A stretch of DNA of 64,000 bases from VAZQ01 sp963753575 (GCA_963753575.1 CAVWCR010000003.1:4216001-4280000), one strand, 5' to 3'. Shown: positions 1 to 9,015, counted from the first letter of the stretch. Translations and numbers: made by a program. Notes: generated from the letters alone by a model not told the origin.

Positions 1-22
1 TCGACGACGCCCGCCTCCCCGC

Positions 23-904
23 TCAGCGGGTCGGCACCGGCTTTTCCCCGCGGTAGTCGTAGAAGCCGCGCTGGGTCTTGCGGCCGAGCCAGCCGGCCTC
101 GACGTATTTCACCAAGAGCGGACAGGGCCGGTACTTGGAATCCGCGAGCCCGTCGTGCAGCACCTGCATGACCGAGAGGCAGGTATCGAGCCCGATGAAA
201 TCGGCAAGCTCCAGCGGGCCCATCGGATGATGGGCGCCGAGCCGCATCGCGGTGTCGATCGCCTCGACATTGCCGACGCCTTCATAGAGCGTGTAGATCG
301 CCTCGTTGATCATCGGCATCAGCACGCGATTGACGATGAAGGCGGGAAAATCCTCCGCCACCGCGATGGTCTTGCCGACCTTGCTGACGAATTGCTTGGT
401 GGCCTCGAAGGTCGGATCGGCGGTGGCGATGCCGCGGATAAGCTCGACCAGCTCCATCAACGGCACCGGATTCATGAAATGGATGCCGATGAAGCGCTCC
501 GGCCGGTCGGTCGAGGATGCCAGCCGCGTGATCGAGATCGACGATGTATTGGAGCCGATGATGGCGTCGGGCTTGAGCGAGGCGCAGAGCTTGCCGAAGA
601 TGGCGCGCTTGACCTCTTCCTTCTCGGTCGCCGCCTCGATCACCAGATCGCATTCGCCGAAGTCGTCGTAGCTGTTGGCCGCCGCGATGCGCTTGAGCGC
701 GCCCTGGCGCTCTTCCTCGCTGATGGTCTTCTTGCGGACCTGCCGCGCCATATTGCCATTGATGGTGGCGATGCCGGCCTTGATGCGGTCGGTGTCGATG
801 TCGTTGAGCTTCACGTCGAAACCCGCGAGCGCGCACACATGCGCGATACCGCTGCCCATTTGACCAGCGCCGATCACGCCGACTTTCTTGATGCTCAGTG
901 CCAT
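23..904 (-). CDS. hbd: 3-hydroxybutyryl-CoA dehydrogenase
   Basis: A 293-residue protein of normal family length. It catalyses NAD(P)-dependent interconversion of 3-hydroxybutyryl-CoA and acetoacetyl-CoA in the cytoplasm. The Rossmann dinucleotide motif GAGQMG lies at residues 12-17. The catalytic His is in HFMNPVP (H142). The C-terminal dimerisation domain contains NRVLMPMINEA and HHPMGPLELADF. It lies 120 bp downstream of etfA on the same strand, so it may share the etfBA transcript. That context suggests short-chain acyl-CoA oxidation, polyhydroxybutyrate turnover or the ethylmalonyl-CoA pathway. The family assignment is secure; the physiological direction is inferred. Confidence 0.95.
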   Translation of the reverse strand: MALSIKKVGVIGAGQMGSGIAHVCALAGFDVKLNDIDTDRIKAGIATINGNMARQVRKKTISEEERQGALKRIAAANSYDDFGECDLVIEAATEKEEVKRAIFGKLCASLKPDAIIGSNTSSISITRLASSTDRPERFIGIHFMNPVPLMELVELIRGIATADPTFEATKQFVSKVGKTIAVAEDFPAFIVNRVLMPMINEAIYTLYEGVGNVEAIDTAMRLGAHHPMGPLELADFIGLDTCLSVMQVLHDGLADSKYRPCPLLVKYVEAGWLGRKTQRGFYDYRGEKPVPTR

Positions 905-1024
905 GTTGTCCGTCTAGACCTGCCCCCCGGGGCGCGCAAAGACGCGCGCTCCGCCCTCGTGCCGCCGATGTTTTACGCCGATCCGCCGCGCGACGCCACC
1001 GGGGCGTCGTTATGCTCTTAACCG

Positions 1025-1972
1025 CTATTTGCCGAGCTTGCCCAATTCTTGAGCCAGTTCCGGCAGCGCCTGGTAGAGGTCGGCGACCAGGCCATAGTCC
1101 GCAACCTGGAAGATCGGCGCCTCTTCGTCCTTGTTGATGGCCACGATCACCTTGGAGTCCTTCATGCCGGCGAGATGCTGGATCGCGCCCGAAATGCCGA
1201 CCGCAACGTAGAGATCGGGCGCCACCACCTTGCCGGTCTGGCCGACCTGCCAGTCGTTGGGTGCATAGCCGGCATCGACCGCCGCGCGCGAGGCGCCGAC
1301 CGCCGCGCCGAGCTTGTCGGCGACCGGCTCGATATATTTGGTGAAGTTCTCCCGGCTTTGCATGGCGCGGCCGCCCGAGATGATGATCTTGGCAGACGTG
1401 AGTTCCGGGCGGTCCGATTTCGAGAGCTCCTCGCCCACGAACGCGGACACACCGGGATCAGCCGCGGCCGATGCCGGCTCGATCGGCGCCGAGCCGCCGC
1501 CCTCGGGCGTCGGCTGGAAGGTCGCGGTGCGCACCGTGATGACTTTCTTCTTGTCGATCGAGCGCACCTGCTGCACGGCGTTGCCGGCATAGATCAGCCG
1601 CTCGAAGGTGTCGGGCGCAATCACCTTGACGATGTCGGAAATCTGCATGACGTCGAGCAGCGCCGCGACCCGTGGCAGCACGTTCTTGCCGGTCGTGGTC
1701 GCGGCCGCCACGATCGCGTCGTAGCCGGGCGCGAGCGCGACGATCAGCGCCGCCAGCGGCTCCGCCAGCATATGCTCATAGGCCGCGCCGTCGGCGATGA
1801 GCACCTTGCCGACGCCGTCGAGCTTGGCGGCCGCTTCGGCGACGCCGTGGGCGTCCTTGCCGGCGACCAGCACATGCACCTCGCCGCCCAGCCCCTTGGC
1901 GGCGGTGAGCGCCTTGTTGGTCGCGTCCTTGAGCGACTTGTTGTCGTGCTCGGCCAACAGCAGCGTGGTCAT
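1025..1972 (-). CDS. etfA: electron transfer flavoprotein alpha subunit
   Basis: A 315-residue FAD-binding subunit of the soluble ETF heterodimer, which carries electrons from acyl-CoA dehydrogenases to ETF:quinone oxidoreductase. The C-terminal FAD domain has the family signature around PDLYVAVGISGAIQHLAGM, followed by INKDEEAPIF and ADYGLVADL. An SGGRAMQSRENF segment precedes it. The ATG overlaps the etfB stop by one base (TGATG), which indicates translational coupling. Likely clients in the window are the two acyl-CoA dehydrogenases at 9606 and 46376 (inference). Confidence 0.97.
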   Translation of the reverse strand: MTTLLLAEHDNKSLKDATNKALTAAKGLGGEVHVLVAGKDAHGVAEAAAKLDGVGKVLIADGAAYEHMLAEPLAALIVALAPGYDAIVAAATTTGKNVLPRVAALLDVMQISDIVKVIAPDTFERLIYAGNAVQQVRSIDKKKVITVRTATFQPTPEGGGSAPIEPASAAADPGVSAFVGEELSKSDRPELTSAKIIISGGRAMQSRENFTKYIEPVADKLGAAVGASRAAVDAGYAPNDWQVGQTGKVVAPDLYVAVGISGAIQHLAGMKDSKVIVAINKDEEAPIFQVADYGLVADLYQALPELAQELGKLGK

Positions 1973-2721
1973 CAGATCACCCCCGCCTCGTTCTTGAGCT
2001 TGTCGACGAGCTCGGCGACGGTCTTGACCTTGACGCCGGACTTGCGGGTCGGCGGCTCCAGCGTCTTGAGCACTTCGAGCCGCGGCGTCACGTCGACGCC
2101 GTAGGACTCCGGCGTCTTCTCGTCGATCGGCTTCTTCTTCGCCTTCATGATGTTGGGCAGGCTCGCGTAGCGCGGCTCGTTGAGGCGCAGATCAGTGGTG
2201 ACGATCGCCGGCCCCTTGAGCTTGATGGTCTGCAGGCCGCCGTCGACCTCGCGCGTGACCAGGACGGCCTCGCCCTCGATCACCAGCTTGGAGGCGAAGG
2301 TGCCTTGCGGCCAGCCGGTGAGCGCGGCCAGCATCTGGCCGGTCTGGTTGCAGTCGTCGTCGATCGCCTGCTTGCCCATGATGACGAGGCCGGGCTTCTC
2401 CTCATCCACGATCGCCTTGAGGATCTTGGCCACCGCGAGCGGCTCGGTGGGCTTGTCGGTCTTCACCAGGATGCCGCGGTCGGCCCCCATCGCGAGGGCG
2501 TTGCGGATGGTCTCGGTCGCCTGCTGTGGTCCGACCGAGACGCAGATCACCTCGGTCGCCTGGCCCTTCTCCTTGAGCCGCAGCGCCTCTTCGACCGCGA
2601 TCTCGTCGAAAGGGTTCATCGACATCTTCACGTTGGCGAGCTCGACGCCCGAATTGTCGCTCTTGACGCGGATCTTGATGTCCTTGTCGACCACCCGTTT
2701 GACGGGCACCAGGATTTTCAT
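1972..2721 (-). CDS. etfB: electron transfer flavoprotein beta subunit
   Basis: A 249-residue AMP-binding subunit of ETF, starting MKILVPVKRV. The open frame extends 19 codons upstream, but the ATG at 2721 gives the conserved family N-terminus. The beta-subunit signature is seen in AIDDDCNQTGQMLAALTGWP. The gene is translationally coupled to etfA. A 63-bp gap separates it from the upstream rhomboid gene, so it may have its own promoter or continue that transcript. Confidence 0.97.
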   Translation of the reverse strand: MKILVPVKRVVDKDIKIRVKSDNSGVELANVKMSMNPFDEIAVEEALRLKEKGQATEVICVSVGPQQATETIRNALAMGADRGILVKTDKPTEPLAVAKILKAIVDEEKPGLVIMGKQAIDDDCNQTGQMLAALTGWPQGTFASKLVIEGEAVLVTREVDGGLQTIKLKGPAIVTTDLRLNEPRYASLPNIMKAKKKPIDEKTPESYGVDVTPRLEVLKTLEPPTRKSGVKVKTVAELVDKLKNEAGVI

Positions 2722-2784
2722 GGGATGCTCTCGCGACGCGGGAGGGATGAGTTGCCGGCAAGCTAATGGCGCGGGCAATCGGGG

Positions 2785-3528
2785 TCAATGTCGGGGCGCG
2801 CCCGGCAGATGAGAAGCGTCGGGCATCGGCTCGGGGGGGCCGGCCGGAAGGCCCCCACCGCGAATGCACTCGAACAACCGCACATCCGCCGGCCGCAGCA
2901 GCAGGAGCAGGAGCGCACCCGCCAGCATGCCGCCGAAGTGGCACCAATAGGCGACCTCGCTCGCCGACGTGGAGTCGAGGCTCAGGATCTGCATGATGAT
3001 GAACGCGGCGACCACCCAATAGGCGCTCAGCCGCAGCGGGACGATCGTCACCAGCACCGTGATGCGGGCGCACGGGCGCAGCATCACGTAGGCAATGACG
3101 ACGCCCGCGACCGCGCCCGACGCGCCGATCAGCGGGACGTCCGAACGCATGTCGGAAGCGATATAGGCAAGCCCGGAAAGCGCGCCGCACCCAAGGTAGA
3201 AGATCAGGAAGCGAAGGCGGCCGAGCGCCTCCTCGACGTTGTCGCCGAACACCCAGAGAAAGATCATGTTGCCGAGCAGATGGCCCCAGTCGGCGTGCAG
3301 GAACAAGTAGGTGAACAGGGTGAGCACCGGCATCAGCAGGTCCGGCATCACGCTGTTGCCAAGGAAAGCCGCCGGCGTCAGGGCGAAACGCGCCAACAGC
3401 CCGTCGGGAACGTGGACGACGCCGATCTCGGCGAGAAAGACCAGAAAGTTGAGTGCGATCAGCCCCCAGGTGACGAGCGGACGGTGCGGCAGGCTGAGCG
3501 GGTTGTCGTCGTAGAGCGGCACGACCAT
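2785..3528 (-). CDS. rhomboid family intramembrane serine protease
   Basis: A 247-residue polytopic inner-membrane protein. The rhomboid catalytic dyad is visible: Ser137 in GASGAV and His197 in WCHFGGM. The conserved H78-to-N87 segment (HADWGHLLGN) lies in the second hydrophobic block, and about six transmembrane segments are apparent. It would cleave single-pass membrane proteins within the bilayer. Substrates are unknown. It starts 13 bp after the pduO stop, so the two genes are probably co-transcribed. Confidence 0.93.
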   Translation of the reverse strand: MVVPLYDDNPLSLPHRPLVTWGLIALNFLVFLAEIGVVHVPDGLLARFALTPAAFLGNSVMPDLLMPVLTLFTYLFLHADWGHLLGNMIFLWVFGDNVEEALGRLRFLIFYLGCGALSGLAYIASDMRSDVPLIGASGAVAGVVIAYVMLRPCARITVLVTIVPLRLSAYWVVAAFIIMQILSLDSTSASEVAYWCHFGGMLAGALLLLLLRPADVRLFECIRGGGLPAGPPEPMPDASHLPGAPRH

Positions 3529-3541
3529 GGAACCATGCCCT

Positions 3542-4120
3542 CTAGCGATTTTGGCCCGGCATCCACAGCACGTCGGCGGAGCCCCTGTCGTTCATGCTGC
3601 GGCTGGCGACGAACAGAAAATCGGACAGCCGATTGACGTATTTGAGCGCCGCCGCGGTGACGCTTTCGCCCGGCTTGTCATTGAGCGCGACCATGATGCG
3701 CTCGGCGCGCCGGCAGACGGTGCGGGCGAGATGGAGATAGGCGGCGGCGGGGCTGCCGCCCGGCAGGATGAACGACTTGAGCGGCGTAAGCTCGGCGTTG
3801 AGGCGATCGATCTCGCCCTCGAGCCAGCTCACCTGCGCGTCGGTCACGGTGAGACGCGCGCCGCCCGGCCCTTTGCCCCCCTCGGACGGCATGCAGAGGT
3901 CCGCCTCGACGTCGAACAGGTCGTTCTGGATGCGCGCGAGCACGGCGTCGAACGCCTTGTCGCTCACGTGCAGGCGCGCCACCCCGATCACCGCGTTGAC
4001 CTCATCGAGCGTGCCATAGGCCTCGATGCGCAGATCATACTTCTTGCGTCGCTCGCCGGTGCCGAGCGCGGTGGTGCCGTCATCGCCGCTGCGGGTATAG
4101 ATGCGGTTGAGGACAACCAT
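3542..4120 (-). CDS. pduO: cob(I)yrinic acid a,c-diamide adenosyltransferase, PduO type
   Basis: A 192-residue ATP:corrinoid adenosyltransferase that makes adenosylcobalamin from cob(I)alamin. The N-terminal TRSGDDGTT ATP-binding motif is at residues 9-17, and KYDLRIEAYGTLDE follows. The C-terminal signature YVNRLSDFLFVASR is also present. It is the first enzyme gene after a small membrane-protein gene with a 3-bp gap. Adenosylcobalamin would serve B12-dependent mutases such as those of the ethylmalonyl-CoA and methylmalonyl-CoA routes (inference). Confidence 0.95.
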   Translation of the reverse strand: MVVLNRIYTRSGDDGTTALGTGERRKKYDLRIEAYGTLDEVNAVIGVARLHVSDKAFDAVLARIQNDLFDVEADLCMPSEGGKGPGGARLTVTDAQVSWLEGEIDRLNAELTPLKSFILPGGSPAAAYLHLARTVCRRAERIMVALNDKPGESVTAAALKYVNRLSDFLFVASRSMNDRGSADVLWMPGQNR

Positions 4121-4123
4121 TCC

Positions 4124-4318
4124 TCAGCGTCCCATTGCCCAGATCGTGATCATGATGATGATGATCGCCACGAACTGCAGCAGCACGCGCAGCCGCATCA
4201 GCTTCTGCGACGTATGGGGCGAGCCGCCGCGCATCATGTTGACGAGGCCTAGGACCAGCACGATCGCGACCGCGATGATGGCGATCGGAACGAGGGCATG
4301 AGAGAAGAATTGGGCCAT
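4124..4318 (-). CDS. twin-transmembrane small protein
   Basis: A 64-residue protein with two hydrophobic helices (about residues 7-28 and 44-61) joined by a short basic loop, MMRGGSPHTSQKLMRLR. Small proteins of this layout commonly sit immediately upstream of the PduO-type adenosyltransferase in Rhizobiales, where they are called twin transmembrane or HIG1-like proteins. The function is unknown. It heads the minus-strand run toward pduO, the rhomboid gene and etfBA. Confidence 0.8.
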   Translation of the reverse strand: MAQFFSHALVPIAIIAVAIVLVLGLVNMMRGGSPHTSQKLMRLRVLLQFVAIIIIMITIWAMGR

Positions 4319-4418
4319 GGCAGTGTCTTAGCACCGGAAGCCGGGCGAAACCATGCCGGCGAACTCTGGTTTTGCCCCGTGCCTTGTTGTGATGTGATGC
4401 CCCGCCCTGGAGAATGCA

Positions 4419-5585
4419 ATGAGCAACGCCCCGCCCCAATGGACCCCTCGCACGCTGGCCGCGCAGGCGCTGGGCGTGGTCGACCCCCTCACCATGGCGG
4501 TAGTTCCGCCGCTGCATGTCGCCACCACCTTCATCCGCGACCCGGACAACCAGTACCGCTCGGGCTATGCCTACGGCCGGCCCGACAACGCCACCGTGCG
4601 CCATACCGAAGCCGTGATCGCGGCGCTCGAAGGGGCGCATGAGGCGCTGCTATTCGGTTCCGGCATGGCGGCCGCGACCAGCGTGGTGCTGGCGCTGCCG
4701 CCCGGCGCCCACATCGTCGCCTCGCAAGTGATGTACTGGGCGTTTCGGCGCTGGCTGATGACGGAGACGCCGCGTTTCGACTACGCGGTCGACTTCGTCG
4801 ACACCACCGACCCCGATGCCGTACGCGCTGCGCTCAAGCGCGAGACCGCGCTGATCTACGTGGAGACGCCCGGCAATCCGCTCTGGCCGATCAGTGACAT
4901 CGCGGCGATCGCCACCATCGCGCACAGGGCCAACGCCATGCTGGCGGTCGATTCTACCTGCGCGACGCCGGTGTTCACGCAGCCGCTGCGGCTCGGCGCC
5001 GACATCGTGATGCATTCGGCCTCGAAATATCTCAACGGCCATTCCGACGTGATCGCGGGCGCGCTCGCGGCCGCGCGCGCGTCCGACCTGTGGGAGCGCA
5101 TCAAGTCAATCCGCATCCAGCATGGCGCGATCCTCGGGCCGTTCGAAGCCTGGCTGCTGCAGCGCGGGCTGCGCACGCTCGACGTGCGCGTGCGCACGCA
5201 GGCCGCAAGCGCGGCCGTGCTTGCGGAACGGCTCTCGCGGCATCCGCAGGTCGCAAGCGTGCTTTATCCGGGCCTGCCAAACCATCCGGGCCACAAGGTC
5301 GCGGCGCGCCAGATGGCGGGCTTCGGCGCCATGTTGTCGATCCGCCCCAAGGGTGGCAAGGAGGGTGGCGACGCCGCCGCCATTGCAACAGCAGCAAAGG
5401 TCGCGCTGTGGAAGCGCGCCACCTCACTCGGCGGCGTCGAAAGCCTGATCGAGCACCGCGGCTCGGTCGAAGGCCCGCCCTGCCCGAGCGATCTGCTGCG
5501 CTTGTCGGTCGGGCTCGAAGACCCTGACGATCTCTGCAACGACCTCGACCAGGCGCTGCGCGCCGCACACGGAGCGTCCGCATGA
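4419..5585 (+). CDS. metC: cystathionine beta-lyase / Cys-Met metabolism PLP enzyme
   Basis: A 388-residue fold-type I PLP enzyme of the Cys/Met metabolism family. The Schiff-base lysine is K203 in HSASKYLNGHSD. The SGYAYGRPDNATVR and YVETPGNPLWP segments are typical of the cystathionine beta-lyase branch. It would convert cystathionine to homocysteine, pyruvate and ammonia. It overlaps the next gene by ATGA, so the pair is one transcript. A related gamma-lyase or synthase activity cannot be excluded from sequence alone. Confidence 0.88.
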   Translation: MSNAPPQWTPRTLAAQALGVVDPLTMAVVPPLHVATTFIRDPDNQYRSGYAYGRPDNATVRHTEAVIAALEGAHEALLFGSGMAAATSVVLALPPGAHIVASQVMYWAFRRWLMTETPRFDYAVDFVDTTDPDAVRAALKRETALIYVETPGNPLWPISDIAAIATIAHRANAMLAVDSTCATPVFTQPLRLGADIVMHSASKYLNGHSDVIAGALAAARASDLWERIKSIRIQHGAILGPFEAWLLQRGLRTLDVRVRTQAASAAVLAERLSRHPQVASVLYPGLPNHPGHKVAARQMAGFGAMLSIRPKGGKEGGDAAAIATAAKVALWKRATSLGGVESLIEHRGSVEGPPCPSDLLRLSVGLEDPDDLCNDLDQALRAAHGASA

Positions 5586-6520
5586 GCGGCAAGATTCTGG
5601 TGCTGGGCGCCGCCGGGCGGATCGGCTACGCGGCCGCCGAGGCATTTCGCGCGGCCGGCTGGAAAGTCACGAGCCTGGTGCGGCCGGGCGCCGCGCATCG
5701 TGCGCCGCACGGCACCAGGATCGTCGAGACCATCGACCGCCGCGACGCCAACGAGGCGGCGCGCGGCATGGACGTGGTGCTGCACGCGCTCAATCCGCCG
5801 TTCAAGAGCTGGCGCCGCATGACGCTGCCGCACGCCTATGCGGCGATCGAGGCGGCAGAGAGCGCGGGCGCCACGCTGATGTTCCCGGGCAACGTCTACA
5901 ACTACGGCACCGGCATGCCGAGCGTCATCGATGAAGAGACCCCGATGCAGCCGACCACGCCCAAGGGCAAGATCCGGGTGGAGATCGAGCAGCGCATGCA
6001 GGAAGCCGCCGACCGCGGCATGCGCACCATCATCCTGCGCGCCGGCGACTTCTACGGCAGCGGGCGCGGCTCCTGGTTCGACCTGGTGATCGCCAAACAG
6101 CTTGCGCGCAAGGAAGTCACCTATCCGGGCCCGCTCGATGTCGTGCACGAATGGGCCTACGTGCCTGATCTGGCCGCCGCGATGGTCCGCCTCGCCGAGA
6201 AGCGCGAGCAGCTCGGAATGTTCGAGACGTTCGGGTTTCCGGGCCACGCGGTGACCGGGCGCGCGCTCGTCGACGCGCTTGCCAAGGCGACGGGGCGCGA
6301 CGGCCGCGATTTCAAGGTGCGAAGCATGCAGTGGTGGATGATCAAGGTGCTGTCGCCGTTCTTCGCGCTGCCGCGTGAGTTGTCGGAGCTCGACTATCTC
6401 TGGAAGGTCCCGCACCGGATCGCGGGCGACAAGCTTGAACGCACGATCGGCAAGGTGCCGCACACGCCGTTCGAGACGGCAGTCAAGCGGGCGTTGCGGG
6501 AGCTAGGGGCGGCGGGGTGA
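5582..6520 (+). CDS. NAD(P)-dependent epimerase/dehydratase family protein
   Basis: A 312-residue extended-SDR protein. The Rossmann glycine motif is GAAGRIGYAAAE near residue 9, and the NVYNYG segment carries an active-site Tyr. Members act on nucleotide sugars or related carbonyls, and the substrate cannot be told here. It overlaps metC by four bases (ATGA), implying coupled translation, though the metabolic link to methionine biosynthesis is not obvious. Its stop is followed by a 523-bp gap containing only a decayed gene pair. Confidence 0.85.
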   Translation: MSGKILVLGAAGRIGYAAAEAFRAAGWKVTSLVRPGAAHRAPHGTRIVETIDRRDANEAARGMDVVLHALNPPFKSWRRMTLPHAYAAIEAAESAGATLMFPGNVYNYGTGMPSVIDEETPMQPTTPKGKIRVEIEQRMQEAADRGMRTIILRAGDFYGSGRGSWFDLVIAKQLARKEVTYPGPLDVVHEWAYVPDLAAAMVRLAEKREQLGMFETFGFPGHAVTGRALVDALAKATGRDGRDFKVRSMQWWMIKVLSPFFALPRELSELDYLWKVPHRIAGDKLERTIGKVPHTPFETAVKRALRELGAAG

Positions 6521-6612
6521 AATCACAAGGTTTGCTGGCTTTTGGTCTGCGAGCCTACATGGATCATGGCTGCCTTGGTGCAAGCCGGCCGCGATCGTAC
6601 TATTAGGGGCTC

Positions 6613-6871
6613 ATGACGAGAGCCCAAGCCCCTGCCATCATCACAGCCAAGCCTGCGTCCCTTGACGACGAGCGCGTGCTGACGGTCGCCGGAATCGTGC
6701 AGTCCATGGACCGCGGATGCGTTGCCGCGCGCGCTCACCGCAAGCGAGCTCGCTCTCGTTGAACAGGCCAAGGAAGACTTCAAAGCCGGGCGCTCATATT
6801 CGCTCGACGAAGCCCACGCGCTGACCGATGAAGCCCTCGCCAAGCGTGGGGTTGCTCCCTCGCGAACATGA
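6613..6871 (+). pseudogene. relic of a ParD/RHH-like antitoxin gene
   Basis: No single open frame spans this stretch. From the ATG at 6613 one frame reads a plausible N-terminus (about 40 codons, through VLTVAGIVQSMDRG). The homologous continuation ALTASELALVEQAKEDF, then KAGRSYSLDEAHALTDEALA, is in a shifted frame and ends at a TGA at 6869-6871. The second half resembles the C-terminus of short antitoxins of ParD/ParE-type modules. The stop overlaps the following ATG as ATGA, as in intact operons. I read it as a frameshifted antitoxin gene. Confidence 0.55.
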
Positions 6872-6978
6872 GAACCGTCAGGTTCTCGAAGACAGCCCTC
6901 GACCAGCTCAATGCGCTCCTTGCCTAAGGCATCGAGCGGTTCGGTGTGCGCGTCGTCGCCGCACGACGGACGCCATGA
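6868..6978 (+). pseudogene. truncated ParE/RelE-like toxin relic
   Basis: The ATG at 6868 overlaps the antitoxin relic stop. It encodes 19 residues ending ALDQLNALLA, then an in-frame TAA (6925-6927), then GIERFGVRVVA in the same frame, then a TGA at 6976. ParE-type toxins begin with this kind of FSKTALDQL helix, so the TAA looks like a nonsense mutation. The rest of the roughly 95-residue toxin is missing. With the frameshifted antitoxin, the module is dead. Confidence 0.5.
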
Positions 6979-7043
6979 CGAGACGGCGCGTCGCACTGAC
7001 ACGCCGCGTGCCCGCGCCTATGCTCGGCCGATCGCGGTGAGAC

Positions 7044-7961
7044 ATGGCCAGGATCACGATCTCCTATCGCCGGGACGATTCGATGGACATCACCGGTCGG
7101 ATTTTCGACCGGCTGAGCAGCCATTACGGGCGGGAGGCCATCTTTCGCGACATCGACAACATCCCGCCGGGCATCGACTTCCGCCAGCACATCCGCGCGA
7201 GCATCAATGAAAGCGACGTGCTGATGGTGGTCGTGGGACCGCGCTGGCTCGGTGACGACCAGCATGGCCGTCCGCGGATTCATTCCGAGAGCGATTTCGT
7301 GCGGGTCGAGGTCGAAGCCGCGCTCGACCGGCGCATCCCGGTCATCCCGCTCCTGGTCGGCGACGCGAAAATGCCGGAGCCGGACCGGCTTCCCGTGAGC
7401 CTGCGCGACTTTGCCTATCGCAACGCCGTCGAGATCGATTCCGGACGTGACTTCGACCATCACATGAATGGTCTCATCCGCGCCACGGACAAGATCGTCC
7501 TCGCGGCTGCGCCGGCGGACACGCCAGGCACACCCCCACCAAAGCCCGCGCCTGCCGGTCCCGCGCCGCAGAGCAACTTTCTGCCGATGGTCGGCGGCGT
7601 GATGACGGTGCTCGGCCTCATGCACGCGGGCTGGTTTACCTCCAATCTGTTGACGTCCTGGGCGAACGGTGCCCTGCCGCAGATGTTCGGGCAGGTGTGG
7701 ACCTATGCCGACATGAGCTTCGGCTTCGGCGGGCTGGCCATCGGGGTCGGCACGCTGCGCGGCGCCAGCTGGGCGCGCGCCGCTGGCCTCATCCTATGTT
7801 TGCTGGCCGCGTCTTCGAACTTTCTCTGGCTCATCGACTCCTACGACAAGCCCCTGCCGCGCCTCATGCTGATCGGCACCAGCCTCACGCTGCTTCTGGC
7901 CGTGGTGGGCGCCTATCTGCTGCTGTTCCGCTGGCCGCCGTCGCCCGAGTCAAAGAACTAG
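7044..7961 (+). CDS. TIR domain protein with C-terminal transmembrane region
   Basis: A 305-residue protein. Residues 1-140 form a bacterial TIR domain: ITISYRRDDS at the start, FRDIDNIPPG, ESDVLMVVVGPRWL, then FVRVEVEAAL with the acidic residue region used by TIR NADases, then IPVIPLLV. A Pro-rich linker (about 155-178) leads to about four hydrophobic segments (180-300). TIR domains can act as NAD-cleaving enzymes or scaffolds; which applies here is unknown. It follows the dead toxin-antitoxin relic and has no obvious operon partner. Confidence 0.85.
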   Translation: MARITISYRRDDSMDITGRIFDRLSSHYGREAIFRDIDNIPPGIDFRQHIRASINESDVLMVVVGPRWLGDDQHGRPRIHSESDFVRVEVEAALDRRIPVIPLLVGDAKMPEPDRLPVSLRDFAYRNAVEIDSGRDFDHHMNGLIRATDKIVLAAAPADTPGTPPPKPAPAGPAPQSNFLPMVGGVMTVLGLMHAGWFTSNLLTSWANGALPQMFGQVWTYADMSFGFGGLAIGVGTLRGASWARAAGLILCLLAASSNFLWLIDSYDKPLPRLMLIGTSLTLLLAVVGAYLLLFRWPPSPESKN

Positions 7962-8024
7962 ACAATTGCCTGCGGACCGAAATCGTGACACTTGTGCGCG
8001 CCTTCGCACTCAAGGACACGCCCG

Positions 8025-9005
8025 ATGATCGTCGATTTCCAGCACCACTTCACACCGCGCGAGCTGATCAAGGAGGATCCGGGCGACCGGCTGATCCTGC
8101 ACTACGACGCGCAGGGGGCGCCGAGCTACACCATCCATAAGCTCCTCTATGATCTCGACGAGCACGTGCACATGATGGACGAGGCCGGCATCGACGCGGC
8201 CTGGCTCACCAGCGCGCAAGGCATGTGCGCCGATCTCGAGACCTCGCGCTTTGTCAACGACAAGGCCAAGAAGGCCGAGCGCGACTATCCGGGCCGCTTC
8301 ATCGGCGCCGCGCATACGCATCCGCACGGCGGGCCCGAGGCCATGAAGGAGCTTAACCGCTGCAAGCACGAGCTCGGCTTCGAGGGCGTGGTGATCACCT
8401 CGGAGACCGACGGGCTCTTCCTCGACAATCCCAAATACGAGCCGTTTTGGGCCGAGGCCGAGAAGCTCGGCCTGTTCGTGTTCGTGCATCCGGCGCTCAA
8501 GCTCAACTATTCGCAGCAGTTCGACGGCTTCGACACCGCGCGCTCGGTCGGGCGCGAGTTCTCGCTGATCATGTCGACCATCCGGCTGATCAATTCCGGC
8601 GTGTTCGACCGCCACCCGAACCTCACCGTGCACATGGCGCACCTCTCGGGCGGCATCGCTTCCATGCTGGGGCGCATCCGCAGCTACCAGGACAAGGACT
8701 TCTGGGGCACCAAGGGCAATCCCCGCCACGGCATGAACCCAAAGAATGACTTCGACTACTATCTCAACCACAACATGGTGTTCGACACCGCGGGCTTTGC
8801 GGGCGCGATCTCCTCGGTGAAGACCGCGCTGGTCGAGATTCCCTCCGCCCGCATCGTGTTCGCGACCGACTATCCGCAGGAGATCCGCGCGCGCGAGGCG
8901 GTGCGCGATTTCGTGCGCGACATCCGCGCGCTCGGCAAGGACGGCGAGGCGATCCTCTCCGGCAATGTCGGGAAGCTCCTGAAGACGCCAGCGAAGGCAG
9001 CGTAA
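8025..9005 (+). CDS. amidohydrolase family protein (PF04909 type)
   Basis: A 326-residue metal-dependent hydrolase/decarboxylase of the amidohydrolase_2 family. The start at 8025 gives MIVDFQHHFTPREL; the frame is open 11 codons further upstream. Metal-ligand candidates are His in QHH, FVHPAL and HMAHLSGG, and Asp in FATDYPQE. Relatives include aromatic decarboxylases such as ACMS decarboxylase and gamma-resorcylate decarboxylase. The substrate is not evident. The 3' end faces the convergent host-attachment gene across a strong hairpin. Confidence 0.85.
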   Translation: MIVDFQHHFTPRELIKEDPGDRLILHYDAQGAPSYTIHKLLYDLDEHVHMMDEAGIDAAWLTSAQGMCADLETSRFVNDKAKKAERDYPGRFIGAAHTHPHGGPEAMKELNRCKHELGFEGVVITSETDGLFLDNPKYEPFWAEAEKLGLFVFVHPALKLNYSQQFDGFDTARSVGREFSLIMSTIRLINSGVFDRHPNLTVHMAHLSGGIASMLGRIRSYQDKDFWGTKGNPRHGMNPKNDFDYYLNHNMVFDTAGFAGAISSVKTALVEIPSARIVFATDYPQEIRAREAVRDFVRDIRALGKDGEAILSGNVGKLLKTPAKAA

Positions 9006-9015
9006 TTCTCTCCCC

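Noticed and set aside
155..1021. Long plus-strand frame opposite the 3-hydroxybutyryl-CoA dehydrogenase gene (also others opposite etfA, pduO, mcd, putA and GT87 genes).
   Set aside because: Low-complexity Arg/His/Asp composition typical of antisense frames in GC-rich genes; the opposite strand encodes a clear enzyme.
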